From Allocoprococcus sp004560705 (GTDB taxonomy: Bacteria > Bacillota > Clostridia > Lachnospirales > Lachnospiraceae), in contig NZ_JBQHTK010000005.1 in NCBI RefSeq assembly GCF_052065755.1, forward strand, positions 1-64,000: a stretch of 64,000 nucleotides of DNA, written 5' to 3'. This document shows positions 25,391 to 34,504 of this stretch, piece by piece. Both the position numbers and the translations under genes were made by a program. A model generated the notes under the pieces. That model saw nothing but the letters and a program-made list of their open reading frames with translations, had not been told where the DNA came from and did not search any database. Every line of letters begins with the position of its first letter. The stretch's first letter is position 1.

Positions 25391-25738
25391 ATGAACGAAA
25401 TTATTAAAAACATTGAAGCAGCACAGTTAAAAGCAGATGCTCCGGAATTCAGAGTTGGTGATACTGTAAAAGTATACGGTAAAATCAAAGAAGGAAACCG
25501 TGAAAGAATTCAGGTTTTTGAAGGAACTGTTTTAAAAAGACAGGGCGGCGGAGCAAGAGAAACATTTACAGTAAGAAAAAATTCTAACGGAATCGGTGTT
25601 GAGAAGACATGGCCGCTGCACTCACCAAACGTAGAAAAAGTAGAAGTTGTTCGTAAAGGTAAAGTAAGACGTGCAAAACTGAACTACTTAAGAGATCGTG
25701 TAGGTAAGAGAGCAAAAGTAAAAGAGTTAGTAAAATAG
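25391..25738 (+). CDS. rplS: Ribosomal protein L19
   Basis: 115 residues, complete bL19, which lies at the 30S-50S interface. The core FRVGDTVKVYGKIKEGNRERIQVFEG is unmistakable. AAGGAGGTCACACAC sets the start at 25391; upstream in-frame codons belong to the leader. It is monocistronic: its own promoter is upstream and a terminator closes at 25784. Confidence 0.98.
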   Translation: MNEIIKNIEAAQLKADAPEFRVGDTVKVYGKIKEGNRERIQVFEGTVLKRQGGGARETFTVRKNSNGIGVEKTWPLHSPNVEKVEVVRKGKVRRAKLNYLRDRVGKRAKVKELVK

Positions 25739-25750
25739 TAAATGCTTTAG

Positions 25751-25784
25751 AGGGACAAATACAAATGGGTACTTGTCCCTTTTT
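25751..25784 (+). terminator. rplS terminator
   Basis: AGGGACAA/TTGTCCCT stem followed by TTTT, 13 bases past the stop. Confidence 0.85.
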
Positions 25785-25829
25785 CACACTATAGAATAGG
25801 ATTTCTGATATTTACAAAAGGGGAGAACT

Positions 25830-26408
25830 ATGCACAGAGATTTGCAATTCGGGAAAGAGACGAAAAGGCGGGCCAGTTTTGAATGGGTTCCGGGAGCTTT
25901 GAAATGGCTTCTGCAGATCATCATCGTATGTTTTATGGCGTTTGTATTTGTGTGGTATTTCGGACAGCGAGTCAGCAACATCGGGGATTCCATGAGTCCG
26001 ATCATTAAGAACGGGGATATCGTTCTGGTAAATCGCATTCTCTACGACGCAAGTACACCCAAAAGAGGAGATGTGATCGTATTCAAACCGAACGGAAATG
26101 AAATGCTTCATTCATACATTAAGCGAATCATTGCACTTCCCGGTGAGACGGTGAAAATCGAAGAAGGAAAGATATTCGTTAATGGGAAAGAGCTGGAAGA
26201 GGAATATGAAACCAGTGCAATTGTCGATGCCGGGCTTGCGTCTGAAGAAATCACGCTTGCAGGAGATGAATTCTTCGTACTGGGAGACAACCGCGAGAGC
26301 AGTACAGACAGCAGAATGCCTGAAATCGGTAATGTGAAACGTTCTGAAATCGAGGGAAAGGCATGGTTTATCATAACCCCCGGGAAGCGTTTTGGATGGA
26401 TAGAATAG
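25830..26408 (+). CDS. lepB: Signal peptidase I (first of two)
   Basis: 192 residues. A type I signal peptidase with one N-terminal membrane anchor (about 25-45), the nucleophile in GDSMSP (Ser54), the general base in YIKRIIALPGE (Lys98) and the box GDNRESSTDSR. It cleaves signal peptides on the outer face of the membrane. AAGGGGAG precedes the ATG. A second lepB lies 0.87 kb downstream with rbgA between them. Confidence 0.96.
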   Translation: MHRDLQFGKETKRRASFEWVPGALKWLLQIIIVCFMAFVFVWYFGQRVSNIGDSMSPIIKNGDIVLVNRILYDASTPKRGDVIVFKPNGNEMLHSYIKRIIALPGETVKIEEGKIFVNGKELEEEYETSAIVDAGLASEEITLAGDEFFVLGDNRESSTDSRMPEIGNVKRSEIEGKAWFIITPGKRFGWIE

Positions 26409-26427
26409 AAAGAAGTGAGGATGAAGT

Positions 26428-27288
26428 ATGAATTTTCAATGGTATCCTGGACATATGACAAAGGCAAGAAGGATGATGCAGGAGAATATCAAATTGATCG
26501 ATCTGGTAATCGAACTTGTGGATGCAAGAATCCCCATGAGCAGCCGGAATCCGGATATTGACGAACTGGGACGAGGCCGTGCCAGACTGATCCTTCTAAA
26601 TAAAAGTGATCTTGCAGATGACAGATGCACAGATGAATGGGTAGCATATTTTAAAGGAAAAGGATATTCAGTTGTAAAAGTAAATTCGAGAAAAGGCGGC
26701 GGAATGAAAAGCATTCAGAATGTGATTCAGGAAGCGTGCCGTGAAAAGATCGAGCGGGACCGGAAACGAGGAATTTTAAACCGTCCGGTTAGAGCTATGG
26801 TTGTCGGAATTCCGAACGTCGGAAAATCTACATTTATTAATTCTCTTGCCGGAAAGGCCTGCGCCAAAACCGGAAACAAACCGGGAGTCACAAAGGGAAA
26901 ACAGTGGATACGCCTGAACAAAAATGTCGAGCTTCTCGACACACCGGGAATCCTCTGGCCGAAATTTGAAGACCAGACAGTAGGTCTCCGACTGGCTTTA
27001 ATTGGCTCCATTAAAGATGAAATCATAAATATTGAAGAACTGGCAGCTGAACTTTGCGGATTCATGAAGAAAGAATATCCCGGAAGATTAGCTGAAAAAT
27101 ATGCGGTAGATGAAGTGGAAGATAATTATCAGATGCTGGAACAAATTGCAGAAAGCCGTCATTGTCTGGTTCGCGGGAATGAACTTGACACGAAAAAAGC
27201 AGCTTCCATGCTTCTGGATGATTTCAGGAATGGTAAGATCGGACCGCTTACGCTTGAATTTGTAAAGGAGTATGAACATGAATCATAA
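26428..27288 (+). CDS. rbgA: Ribosome biogenesis GTPase RbgA (YlqF)
   Basis: 286 residues, a circularly permuted GTPase: the G4 box LNKSD (about 57-61) comes before the G1 P-loop GIPNVGKSTFIN (about 128-139) and G3 DTPG (about 172-175). A C-terminal helical RNA-binding region ends it. RbgA completes late 50S assembly. It lies between the two signal peptidase genes and overlaps the second by 11 bases. Confidence 0.96.
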   Translation: MNFQWYPGHMTKARRMMQENIKLIDLVIELVDARIPMSSRNPDIDELGRGRARLILLNKSDLADDRCTDEWVAYFKGKGYSVVKVNSRKGGGMKSIQNVIQEACREKIERDRKRGILNRPVRAMVVGIPNVGKSTFINSLAGKACAKTGNKPGVTKGKQWIRLNKNVELLDTPGILWPKFEDQTVGLRLALIGSIKDEIINIEELAAELCGFMKKEYPGRLAEKYAVDEVEDNYQMLEQIAESRHCLVRGNELDTKKAASMLLDDFRNGKIGPLTLEFVKEYEHES

Positions 27289-27868
27289 TACAGAGCAGGA
27301 ACTCGTTAACGCAGCGGATACTGTTAAAAAAACTTCCGGTTTCTGGAAAGAACTGGGCAGCTGGATCCTTTATTTTTTATTTGTCATCGTAATCACATAT
27401 CTGATTATTACATTTGTCGGTCAGCGCACCAAAGTTGACGGACATTCCATGGAACCGGCGTTAAGCAATGGAGATAATCTGATCGTAGACAAGCTGTCCT
27501 TCCGATTCCGTGATCCGCAGCGGTATGAAGTAATCGTATTCCCATACCAGCACGCGGAAAATACATATTATATCAAACGCATCATCGGGCTCCCGGGCGA
27601 AACTGTCCAGGTGAAGGACGGAGCCGTATATATCAACGGTGAACAGCTGGACGAACATTTCGGAGCCGAGCCGATGGTAAATGCCGGAATTGCGGCGGAG
27701 CCGATTACGTTGGGTGAAGATGAGTATTTTGTATTGGGAGATAACAGAAATCACAGCAGCGACAGCCGGGAACCAAGCGTCGGTGTCTTAAAGCGAGACC
27801 AGCTCATAGGGCGTGCATGGGTTCGGATCTATCCGTTCAACAAAATCGGAGTGGTAAATCATGGATAA
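27278..27868 (+). CDS. lepB: Signal peptidase I (second of two)
   Basis: 196 residues with the same architecture as the gene at 25830: a membrane segment at about 28-48, Ser57 in GHSMEP, Lys100 in YIKRIIGLPGE and GDNRNHSSDSR. The two proteins differ clearly, so this is not a recent duplication. ATG 27278 is preferred over 27272 because AAAGGAG is too close to the latter. It overlaps rbgA at the start and rnhB at the end (8 bases). Confidence 0.95.
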   Translation: MNHNTEQELVNAADTVKKTSGFWKELGSWILYFLFVIVITYLIITFVGQRTKVDGHSMEPALSNGDNLIVDKLSFRFRDPQRYEVIVFPYQHAENTYYIKRIIGLPGETVQVKDGAVYINGEQLDEHFGAEPMVNAGIAAEPITLGEDEYFVLGDNRNHSSDSREPSVGVLKRDQLIGRAWVRIYPFNKIGVVNHG

Positions 27869-28622
27869 GAAAAGCATCAGAGAAATTGAAGAAGAATTCA
27901 AACAGACTACGGGGGACCGAAATACGCTTTATTTGCGTTATGCTGATGATGACCGCGCCGGAGTCATTCGCCTGATTGCGAAATACAGGAAACAGGATGA
28001 GAAATGTAAAAAAGAACAGGATCGCCTGGAGGCGATGTGCTGTTATGAGAAGGAATACAGCAGCTACGGCATAGTATGCGGTATCGACGAAGCCGGAAGA
28101 GGACCACTGGCAGGTCCGGTCGTTGCCGGTGCGGTGATTCTTCCGAAAGATTGCCGCATCCTATATCTGAACGATTCCAAACAGCTTTCTGCTAAGAGAA
28201 GAGAATGTCTTTACGATGAGATCATGGAGAAAGCGATTTCGGTCGGTGTCGGTATGGCAAGCCCGGCAAGAATCGATGAGATCAATATTCTTCAGGCAAC
28301 TTATGAAGCAATGCATAAGGCAATCGGCAATCTGAACTGCGTACCGGATGTCCTGCTCAATGACGCCGTTACCATACCTGAAGTTTCTATCAGACAGGTG
28401 CCGATCATCAAGGGGGACGCAAAAAGCCTTTCCATAGCCGCAGCAAGCGTCATTGCGAAGGTCACAAGGGACCGGCTCATGATTCAATACGATGAAGTGT
28501 TTCCGGAATATGGTTTTAAGGATCACAAAGGATACGGATCCGCCGCACATATCGAAGTGTTGAAACGTCTCGGTCCGACACCGATCCACCGACAGACATT
28601 CATTAAAAATTTTTTTGACTGA
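27861..28622 (+). CDS. rnhB: Ribonuclease HII
   Basis: 253 residues. The ~65-residue N-terminal extension is typical of Firmicute RNase HII. The catalytic core begins GIDEAGRGPLAGPVV, with metal ligands Asp76 and Glu77, and a later acidic residue lies in LLNDAV. It removes ribonucleotides embedded in DNA and RNA primers. The start overlaps lepB; GGAGTGG lies upstream. It is followed after a 77-base gap by yraN. Confidence 0.96.
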   Translation: MDKKSIREIEEEFKQTTGDRNTLYLRYADDDRAGVIRLIAKYRKQDEKCKKEQDRLEAMCCYEKEYSSYGIVCGIDEAGRGPLAGPVVAGAVILPKDCRILYLNDSKQLSAKRRECLYDEIMEKAISVGVGMASPARIDEINILQATYEAMHKAIGNLNCVPDVLLNDAVTIPEVSIRQVPIIKGDAKSLSIAAASVIAKVTRDRLMIQYDEVFPEYGFKDHKGYGSAAHIEVLKRLGPTPIHRQTFIKNFFD

Positions 28623-28699
28623 TCCGCTAGAAAGAGAGCGGCGTGATCAGCTATCTGAACACACAGGTTGTACTTACGGGAAACCAGATCTGATGCGAT

Positions 28700-29086
28700 A
28701 TGAACATACAAAAGGGACACAGAAATCATCATTCAAACAGACGAAGAACAGGAGCTGATTATGAACTCCTTGCAGGAGATTTTCTGAAAAAGCAGGGTTA
28801 TCGGATCCTTCAGTATAATTTTCGCTGCAGAAACGGCGAGATCGATATCATCGCAGAAAACGGATGTGATTTGATATTCTGTGAAGTGAAATACCGAAGT
28901 GGTTCCCAATCTGCTATTCCGCTTGAAGCGGTGCATCCAGAAAAGCAGCGCCGGATTTCCAAAACGGCACTGTATTATCTTGCAAAGACGAATCAGACAG
29001 AACGATTCTGCAGATTTGACGTGATCGGAATTACGGATCAGGAAATAACTTGGGTAAAAAATGCATTTGATTTTACAGGAGTGTAA
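28700..29086 (+). CDS. YraN/UPF0102 family nuclease-like protein
   Basis: 128 residues. The restriction-endonuclease-like core is seen as NGEIDIIAEN and then CEVKYR (the D-ExK pattern, about 45-68), as in the UPF0102 family. Activity of the family is not well defined; a role in DNA handling is plausible. No strong ribosome binding site is visible before ATG 28700, so the start is less certain than for neighbours. It is close to the next gene (2-base gap). Confidence 0.88.
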   Translation: MNIQKGHRNHHSNRRRTGADYELLAGDFLKKQGYRILQYNFRCRNGEIDIIAENGCDLIFCEVKYRSGSQSAIPLEAVHPEKQRRISKTALYYLAKTNQTERFCRFDVIGITDQEITWVKNAFDFTGV

Positions 29087-29088
29087 GA

Positions 29089-29949
29089 ATGAAAATAGGA
29101 TTACATTATAAAGATAACAGAAAGGTATTTGAAGAAAAAGAAATCGAACAGGTTCCTTTCCTTCAGTATCCGCTTTTTGAAAATACGAACATCGTGAATC
29201 ACGGGATTTCTACACGTCTTGGTGGTGTGAGCAAAGGAATCTACGCGACAATGAATCTCAGCTATACCCGTGGTGACGCGGAGGAGAATGTGCGTGAAAA
29301 CTATCGCAGAATCGGAAAGGCAATTGGCGTTGATCCTGCCCGTATGGTTTGTTCACGCCAGACACATACTACCAATGTCCGGATTGTGACGGAAGCAGAT
29401 GCCGGAAAAGGAGTGACGAGAGAGCGGGATTATGATAATGTGGATGGCCTTGTGACCAATATCCCCGGCATCTGCCTTGTAACGTTCTATGCAGACTGTG
29501 TTCCGCTTCTTTTTGTTGATCCGGTCAAACGTGTCATCGCATCCAGTCATTCTGGGTGGAGGGGAACTGCCGCGAGGATGGGTCAGGTAACCGTAGATAT
29601 CATGCGAAGCAAATTCGGTTGCAGGCCGGAAGATATTCTTGCGGCAGTCGGGCCTTCCATCTGTCAGGATTGCTATGAAGTAAGTGAAGATGTCATTCAG
29701 AAATTTCAGAACGCATTTGATGAAGCAGACTGGAATGATCTATATGATCGAAAGGAGAACGGAAAATATCAGCTGAATCTATGGAAAGCAAATGAGATTG
29801 TGCTTCTTCAGGCCGGCATTTTACCGGAGCATCTGGCCGTGACGAATCTCTGTACCTGCTGTAATCCGGATCTTCTGTTTTCACACCGTGCATCGAATGG
29901 AAAACGAGGAAATCTGGCAGCATTTCTTGCATTAAAGGAGGAGCAATAG
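29089..29949 (+). CDS. pgeF: Multicopper-like purine nucleoside phosphorylase (YfiH/PgeF family)
   Basis: 286 residues. Metal-site motifs are CSRQTHTTNV, FYADCVPLLF, SSHSGWRGT and CTCCNPDLLFSHR, the usual YfiH set. Members were first called laccases; purine nucleoside phosphorylase/adenosine deaminase activity has been reported, and in E. coli a role in peptidoglycan fidelity. ACAGGAGTG precedes the ATG. One base separates its stop from mscS. Confidence 0.93.
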   Translation: MKIGLHYKDNRKVFEEKEIEQVPFLQYPLFENTNIVNHGISTRLGGVSKGIYATMNLSYTRGDAEENVRENYRRIGKAIGVDPARMVCSRQTHTTNVRIVTEADAGKGVTRERDYDNVDGLVTNIPGICLVTFYADCVPLLFVDPVKRVIASSHSGWRGTAARMGQVTVDIMRSKFGCRPEDILAAVGPSICQDCYEVSEDVIQKFQNAFDEADWNDLYDRKENGKYQLNLWKANEIVLLQAGILPEHLAVTNLCTCCNPDLLFSHRASNGKRGNLAAFLALKEEQ

Positions 29950-29950
29950 C

Positions 29951-30847
29951 ATGCAGTTACGTAATCCTGTTTTATTTCTTGCCGAATCGACGGATCTTAC
30001 AGTAAACGCAGAAGAAGCGGTTGAAAAAATCAGTACATTTAACAAAATACTTGAGACAAAAGGACCGGAAGTCCTTTCATTCGCGATCCGTGTGCTTCTG
30101 GTCCTTGTCTTCTTTTATATCGGGCATCGCCTGATTGGCTGGGTAAGGAAGATCGTCCGTGGCTCCATGAAACGCGGTAATATTGATACCGGTGCATGCC
30201 AGTTCGTGGATTCCCTGTTGAAATTCGGGCTCCATATTCTTCTGGTTCTGTATCTGGCTAATGAACTGGGCATCGAATCCACATCCACAGCAGCTATTAT
30301 TGCCTCCGGTGGTATGGCAGTCAGCCTTGCACTGCAGGGAAGTCTCTCCAATCTTGCAGGCGGAATGCTGATTCTCCTTTTGAAACCGTTCGTAGTCGGG
30401 GATTATATTATGGAGGACAGTCACGGCAACGAAGGAACGGTGAAGGAAATACAGATTTTTTATACAAAGCTTTCAACGGTGGACAATAAAACGATCGTCA
30501 TTCCGAACGGTACACTTGCAAATACCAGTCTGACCAATTTTTCCGACAAAGAATATCTCAAACTGGATCTACGGGTAGACATTTCCTATGATTCTGACTT
30601 GCGTAAAGCGAAAGCGCTCCTTTACGACATTCTGGATAAGGACGAAGATGTTGATAAAGAAAGGGAACACATTGTATTCGTACATGATCTGGGAGAGAGT
30701 TCTGTCGTATTAGGAGTGCGTGCATTCGTGAAGACGGAAAAATACTGGCCGACGCGATGGCGACTGCTGGAAACGATCAAACTGACCCTGGATGAGAACG
30801 GTATTGAAATTCCGTTTGCACAATTAAAAGTACATATGGATAAATAG
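29951..30847 (+). CDS. Small-conductance mechanosensitive channel (MscS family)
   Basis: 298 residues. Three membrane segments (about 37-56, 78-95, 107-140) precede the MscS beta domain. The pore helix carries the Gly/Ala-rich pattern ALQGSLSNLAGGMLILLLKPF, and GDYI begins the cytosolic vestibule. It releases osmolytes on hypo-osmotic shock. AAAGGAGGAGC precedes the ATG. The transcription unit seems to end here, since a consensus promoter starts 2 bases after the stop. Confidence 0.93.
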   Translation: MQLRNPVLFLAESTDLTVNAEEAVEKISTFNKILETKGPEVLSFAIRVLLVLVFFYIGHRLIGWVRKIVRGSMKRGNIDTGACQFVDSLLKFGLHILLVLYLANELGIESTSTAAIIASGGMAVSLALQGSLSNLAGGMLILLLKPFVVGDYIMEDSHGNEGTVKEIQIFYTKLSTVDNKTIVIPNGTLANTSLTNFSDKEYLKLDLRVDISYDSDLRKAKALLYDILDKDEDVDKEREHIVFVHDLGESSVVLGVRAFVKTEKYWPTRWRLLETIKLTLDENGIEIPFAQLKVHMDK

Positions 30848-30848
30848 T

Positions 30849-30877
30849 TTGACAGCTTTTGTGTGAGAGATTATAAT
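30849..30877 (+). promoter_or_regulatory. Perfect consensus promoter of rsmD-coaD
   Basis: TTGACA, 17 bases, TATAAT: an exact housekeeping sigma-factor consensus, 30 bases before the rsmD start. Confidence 0.9.
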
Positions 30878-30907
30878 AAACGGGAAATTTAACAGGGAGA
30901 AGATACG

Positions 30908-31474
30908 ATGAGAGTGATAGCAGGGAAAGCACGGCGTATACAACTGAAGACGATTGAAGGGATGGATACCCGTCCGACTACGGACCGGATCAAGGAGACT
31001 CTTTTCAATATGATTTCACATGGGCTTTACGACTGCACCTTTCTTGATCTTTTTGCAGGCAGCGGTGCAATCGGTATCGAAGCTCTGAGCCGTGGTGCAG
31101 AAAAAGCGGTATTTGTAGAGAAGAACCCCCGTGCGGCAGCGTGTATCAGGGAAAACCTGGAACGGACGAAGCTTTCCGGTCAGGCTGAAGTGATTATAAG
31201 TGATGCGCTAGGAGCACTTCGAAAATTGGAAGGGAAGAAAAGATTTGACTATGTATTTATGGATCCGCCGTACAATCATCTGTTGGAAAAGCAGATGCTC
31301 GAATATCTGGCTGATTCTTCACTGCTTGCTTACGACGCACTGATTATCGTAGAAGCATCTCTTGAAACGGATTTTTCCTATCTCGAGGGGCTTGGTTTCT
31401 CTTTGATTAAACGAAAAGAATACAAAACAAATGCACATGTTTTTGTGCAGCGCAAAGGAGAAGACCAATGTTAA
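30908..31474 (+). CDS. rsmD: 16S rRNA (guanine-966-N2)-methyltransferase RsmD
   Basis: 188 residues. Motif I is LDLFAGSGAIGIEALSRGA (about 45-63) and the catalytic motif is DPPYNH (about 118-123). The start MRVIAGKARRIQLKTIEG is family-typical. It methylates G966 of 16S rRNA. It overlaps coaD by 7 bases, the conserved rsmD-coaD pairing (ylbH-coaD in Bacillus). Confidence 0.96.
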   Translation: MRVIAGKARRIQLKTIEGMDTRPTTDRIKETLFNMISHGLYDCTFLDLFAGSGAIGIEALSRGAEKAVFVEKNPRAAACIRENLERTKLSGQAEVIISDALGALRKLEGKKRFDYVFMDPPYNHLLEKQMLEYLADSSLLAYDALIIVEASLETDFSYLEGLGFSLIKRKEYKTNAHVFVQRKGEDQC

Positions 31475-31944
31475 GAGCAATCTATCCCGGTAGTTTTGAT
31501 CCGGTTACCTTCGGGCACCTCGATATCATGACAAGAGCCTGTAATATTGTGGACGAACTGATTATCGGTGTGCTGCGGAATAAAGCAAAAATGCCGTTGT
31601 TTTCTGTAGAAGAACGTGTTAAAATGTTAGAAGAAGTAACTTGTAATCTGCCGAACGTCAGAATTATTCCTTTTGAAGGACTGCTTGTCGATTTCGCAAA
31701 GAAGATGGATGCGAAAGTTGTCATTCGAGGACTTCGTGCGATCACAGACTTTGAATACGAACTGCAGATGGCTCAGACGAACCAGAAGCTGCAGTCAGAT
31801 ATAGAGACATTATTTCTCACCACCAGCCTGGATTATTCATATCTGAGCTCAACAACTGTAAAAGAAGTGGCAGCCTTTGGCGGAGATATTTCTCAATTTG
31901 TGCCGGAAGCTGTAGCTGACAGAATGAAAGATAAAATGCCGTAA
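31468..31944 (+). CDS. coaD: Phosphopantetheine adenylyltransferase
   Basis: 158 residues, the fourth step of coenzyme A synthesis (4'-phosphopantetheine + ATP to dephospho-CoA). Nucleotidyltransferase landmarks are YPGSFDPVTFGHLDI and, near the C-terminus, TTSLDYSYLSSTTVKEV. It starts inside the end of rsmD and is 30 bases ahead of the coiled-coil gene. Confidence 0.97.
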   Translation: MLRAIYPGSFDPVTFGHLDIMTRACNIVDELIIGVLRNKAKMPLFSVEERVKMLEEVTCNLPNVRIIPFEGLLVDFAKKMDAKVVIRGLRAITDFEYELQMAQTNQKLQSDIETLFLTTSLDYSYLSSTTVKEVAAFGGDISQFVPEAVADRMKDKMP

Positions 31945-31974
31945 ATCCAAACGGCAAGAAGGAGAGTGTAAATT

Positions 31975-32571
31975 ATGAGCAGCCGTATTGAACAGATTAT
32001 TGAAGAAATTGAAGAGTACATCGACAGTTGTAAATTTCAGCCCTTATCTACAACTAAAATTATTGTAAATAAGGATCAGATGGATGAACTTCTTCGCGAA
32101 CTCCGTATGAAAACTCCGGATGAGATCAAGCGCTATCAGAAGATTATCGCAAACAAAGATGCGATCCTTGCCGATGCCCAGTCTAAAGCAGAAAGCATGA
32201 TCGAGGAAGCGCAGATCCACACCAACGAGCTTGTAAGTGAACATGAGATCATGCAGCAGGCATATTCTCAGGCAAATGAGATCGTAATGGCGGCCACAGA
32301 GCAGGCTCAGCAGATCCTGGATAATGCAACGAACGATGCAAACGATATCCGCATCGGTGCGATGCAGTATGCGGATGATCTTCTTGCAAATGCCGAAAGC
32401 ATCATTGGTCATACGCTGGACAGTTATACGACGAAGTATGACGGACTTGTGAATTCTCTGCAGGAATGCTACGATGTTGTACGTAACAACCGCGCAGAAC
32501 TTGAAATACCGGATAAATCTGCTCGAGGACTTGAAGCAGAATTCGGTACAGAAGAATTACCGGAAGAATAA
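31975..32571 (+). CDS. Coiled-coil protein downstream of coaD, function unknown
   Basis: 198 residues, acidic, with a long coiled coil from about 50 to 135 (KAESMIEEAQIHTNELV, QANEIVMAATEQAQQIL) and no membrane segment. Similar Clostridia proteins are sometimes labelled V-type ATPase subunit E-like or DivIVA-like because of the coil alone; neither is shown here. AAGGAGAGTG precedes the ATG. Its place after rsmD-coaD suggests a conserved gene set. Confidence 0.75.
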   Translation: MSSRIEQIIEEIEEYIDSCKFQPLSTTKIIVNKDQMDELLRELRMKTPDEIKRYQKIIANKDAILADAQSKAESMIEEAQIHTNELVSEHEIMQQAYSQANEIVMAATEQAQQILDNATNDANDIRIGAMQYADDLLANAESIIGHTLDSYTTKYDGLVNSLQECYDVVRNNRAELEIPDKSARGLEAEFGTEELPEE

Positions 32572-32592
32572 TAAGGGGAGCACGGCAATTCA

Positions 32593-33531
32593 TCAACGAT
32601 ACAATGTCACAAAGGCAAAAGATAAAAGGCTGGTTACCAAAGCGGTAATCAGCTTTTCTGTTATGTAGCGTGCCATGGAGAAATCGGTTTTCGCAGTCAT
32701 ACATCTGGTCTGAAATACAGCACAGATTCCACCAAAAGAAATAAGTGCCATCATAAGAGCATACCGGATTGGAAAGAAAAACCGGCTATTTGCCAGCATG
32801 CTGATACCGGCTGTGATTTCTATAGAGGGAAGAATCAAATTGCACCAGATCAGATTTCTGCAAGGAATCTCCTTGAGCAATGCAAGCGCAATGGAGCAGA
32901 CGATGATATATCCGCCTATTTTCACAATTCCTTCACAGCTCTCTGTAATACAGTCATCAAGAAGTTCCAACATCGTTTCCGGCTTCGATGAGAGATCCGC
33001 CATAATTTTGGATGCTCTCGGGGTACTGGTTCTACCGTAAAAGTTGCGAAAAATGAAACTGCAGATTACCGAGGATGAGACCAGAATCATAAGACTTATC
33101 AAAGCCAGATCTTTTCGCTTCAGCGTTTGCATGCATACATAGCTAATGACGAACATCGGACTGGTGTTGTTACAAAAAGACAACAGATATTCACCTTCTT
33201 TTTCGGAAATATATCCGGATTTCACAAGACTTACGGAGGTTCTTGCACCCATTGGATATCCGCAGAAAAAGCCGGTCAGAACGGCAAGAGAAGAAGCCGG
33301 CGATATCTGAAATAATGCACCGGTTACCGGATGCAAAAGAGAAGATATTGCTTCCAGAGCACTGCTTCCTGTAAGCAGACCGGTGATAACCATGAACGGA
33401 AACAGGGTGGGAAGAACCGTTCGAAACCATAGAAGAAGCCCCTCTCTGGCACCTGCAAATACTACTCCCGGGAAAGTAAGCATCAGGACAAAAAGTGTGA
33501 TCAGGAATAATGTGTTGAGATTATGCTTCAT
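32593..33531 (-). CDS. ylbJ: YlbJ-like membrane protein (nucleoside-recognition domain)
   Basis: 312 residues, very hydrophobic, with about eight membrane segments and the Gate/nucleoside-recognition pattern (GFFCGYPMGARTSVSLVKSG, then LLSFCNNTSPMFV). This matches sporulation integral membrane protein YlbJ. In Bacillus ylbJ lies next to rsmD (ylbH) and coaD (ylbI) on the same strand; here it keeps the neighbourhood but is inverted. TGAGGTTTT precedes the ATG. It ends 21 bases from the convergent coiled-coil gene. Confidence 0.88.
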   Translation of the reverse strand: MKHNLNTLFLITLFVLMLTFPGVVFAGAREGLLLWFRTVLPTLFPFMVITGLLTGSSALEAISSLLHPVTGALFQISPASSLAVLTGFFCGYPMGARTSVSLVKSGYISEKEGEYLLSFCNNTSPMFVISYVCMQTLKRKDLALISLMILVSSSVICSFIFRNFYGRTSTPRASKIMADLSSKPETMLELLDDCITESCEGIVKIGGYIIVCSIALALLKEIPCRNLIWCNLILPSIEITAGISMLANSRFFFPIRYALMMALISFGGICAVFQTRCMTAKTDFSMARYITEKLITALVTSLLSFAFVTLYR

Positions 33532-33668
33532 AAAACCTCAAAATACAAAATCTTTTCTTCACAATATACGGGACAATATCACAGTATATTCCATTTCCGG
33601 ATCCAGTGAAAATAACATAAGATTTCGCTATTACGCATAGATTCATAAAAAAACGGAGATGCGTCTGG

Positions 33669-34469
33669 ATGCGTAAAAACAAATCCAGCCTTTTCCTTCT
33701 GTATCTACTGGGTGCTGCCTTTCTTGTTATGATTCTTAACACAAATCTGAAGATGAGGGCACGTCTGACAAAACTGAATGATACGACGATATTTTCGGAT
33801 GAATTCCGCTCTCATGAAATCGGTGAGGAGAATCTCAAGATACTGAAAGAGATGCAGCCGGAGGACCGGGGAACATCCGCAGCGCTGATGATACTGGGGG
33901 GATTTGAAAACGGGGAAGAAAAGCTGTGGACCTCCAGGCCTGCCTGGAGAGCGTACAGGGACGCCTGCTGTGCAATCTGGAATGAAGCAATTTATTTTCC
34001 GGTGCCGAACTCAACTGTACATGAGGAATATCAGGTCCATTTTACGGATTCCTGGATGAACGAACGCACTTATGGTGGGAAACGAGGACATGAGGGTACT
34101 GATCTTATGGCCTCGAAAGATGTACCCGGTCTGTATCCGGTTGTCAGTATTTCGGACGGCACTGTTATGAATAAAGGCTGGCTGGAAAGGGGCGGATACC
34201 GTATCGGAATTCTGTCTGCTCAAGGCGGCTATTATTATTATGCACATCTGGATTCCTATGCGGATCTGGAGGAAGGAGACACTGTTTGTGCGGGAGATCT
34301 CATCGGATTTATGGGAAATACTGGTTATGGGGAAGAAGGGACAAAAGGAATGTTTCCGACGCATCTCCATATCGGTATCTATTTATATCCTGGCGAAAAT
34401 GAGATCAGTGTGAATCCGTACTGGATTTTACGAACATTGGAAGAGAAAAAACTTTCCTGTTCATTCTAA
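33669..34469 (+). CDS. M23 family metallopeptidase, membrane-anchored
   Basis: 266 residues. An N-terminal signal anchor (about 7-24), a ~110-residue unassigned region, then a LytM domain with zinc motifs HEGTD (HxxxD, about 141-145) and THLHIG (HxH, about 236-241). Such enzymes cut peptidoglycan cross-bridges or activate sporulation signalling (SpoIIQ-like). A nearby sporulation-type gene (ylbJ) is compatible with that but does not prove it. CGGAGATG precedes the start. Confidence 0.88.
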   Translation: MRKNKSSLFLLYLLGAAFLVMILNTNLKMRARLTKLNDTTIFSDEFRSHEIGEENLKILKEMQPEDRGTSAALMILGGFENGEEKLWTSRPAWRAYRDACCAIWNEAIYFPVPNSTVHEEYQVHFTDSWMNERTYGGKRGHEGTDLMASKDVPGLYPVVSISDGTVMNKGWLERGGYRIGILSAQGGYYYYAHLDSYADLEEGDTVCAGDLIGFMGNTGYGEEGTKGMFPTHLHIGIYLYPGENEISVNPYWILRTLEEKKLSCSF

Positions 34470-34504
34470 CTATGTTATACTTAAACGATATGGAGGAAAG
34501 ATTC

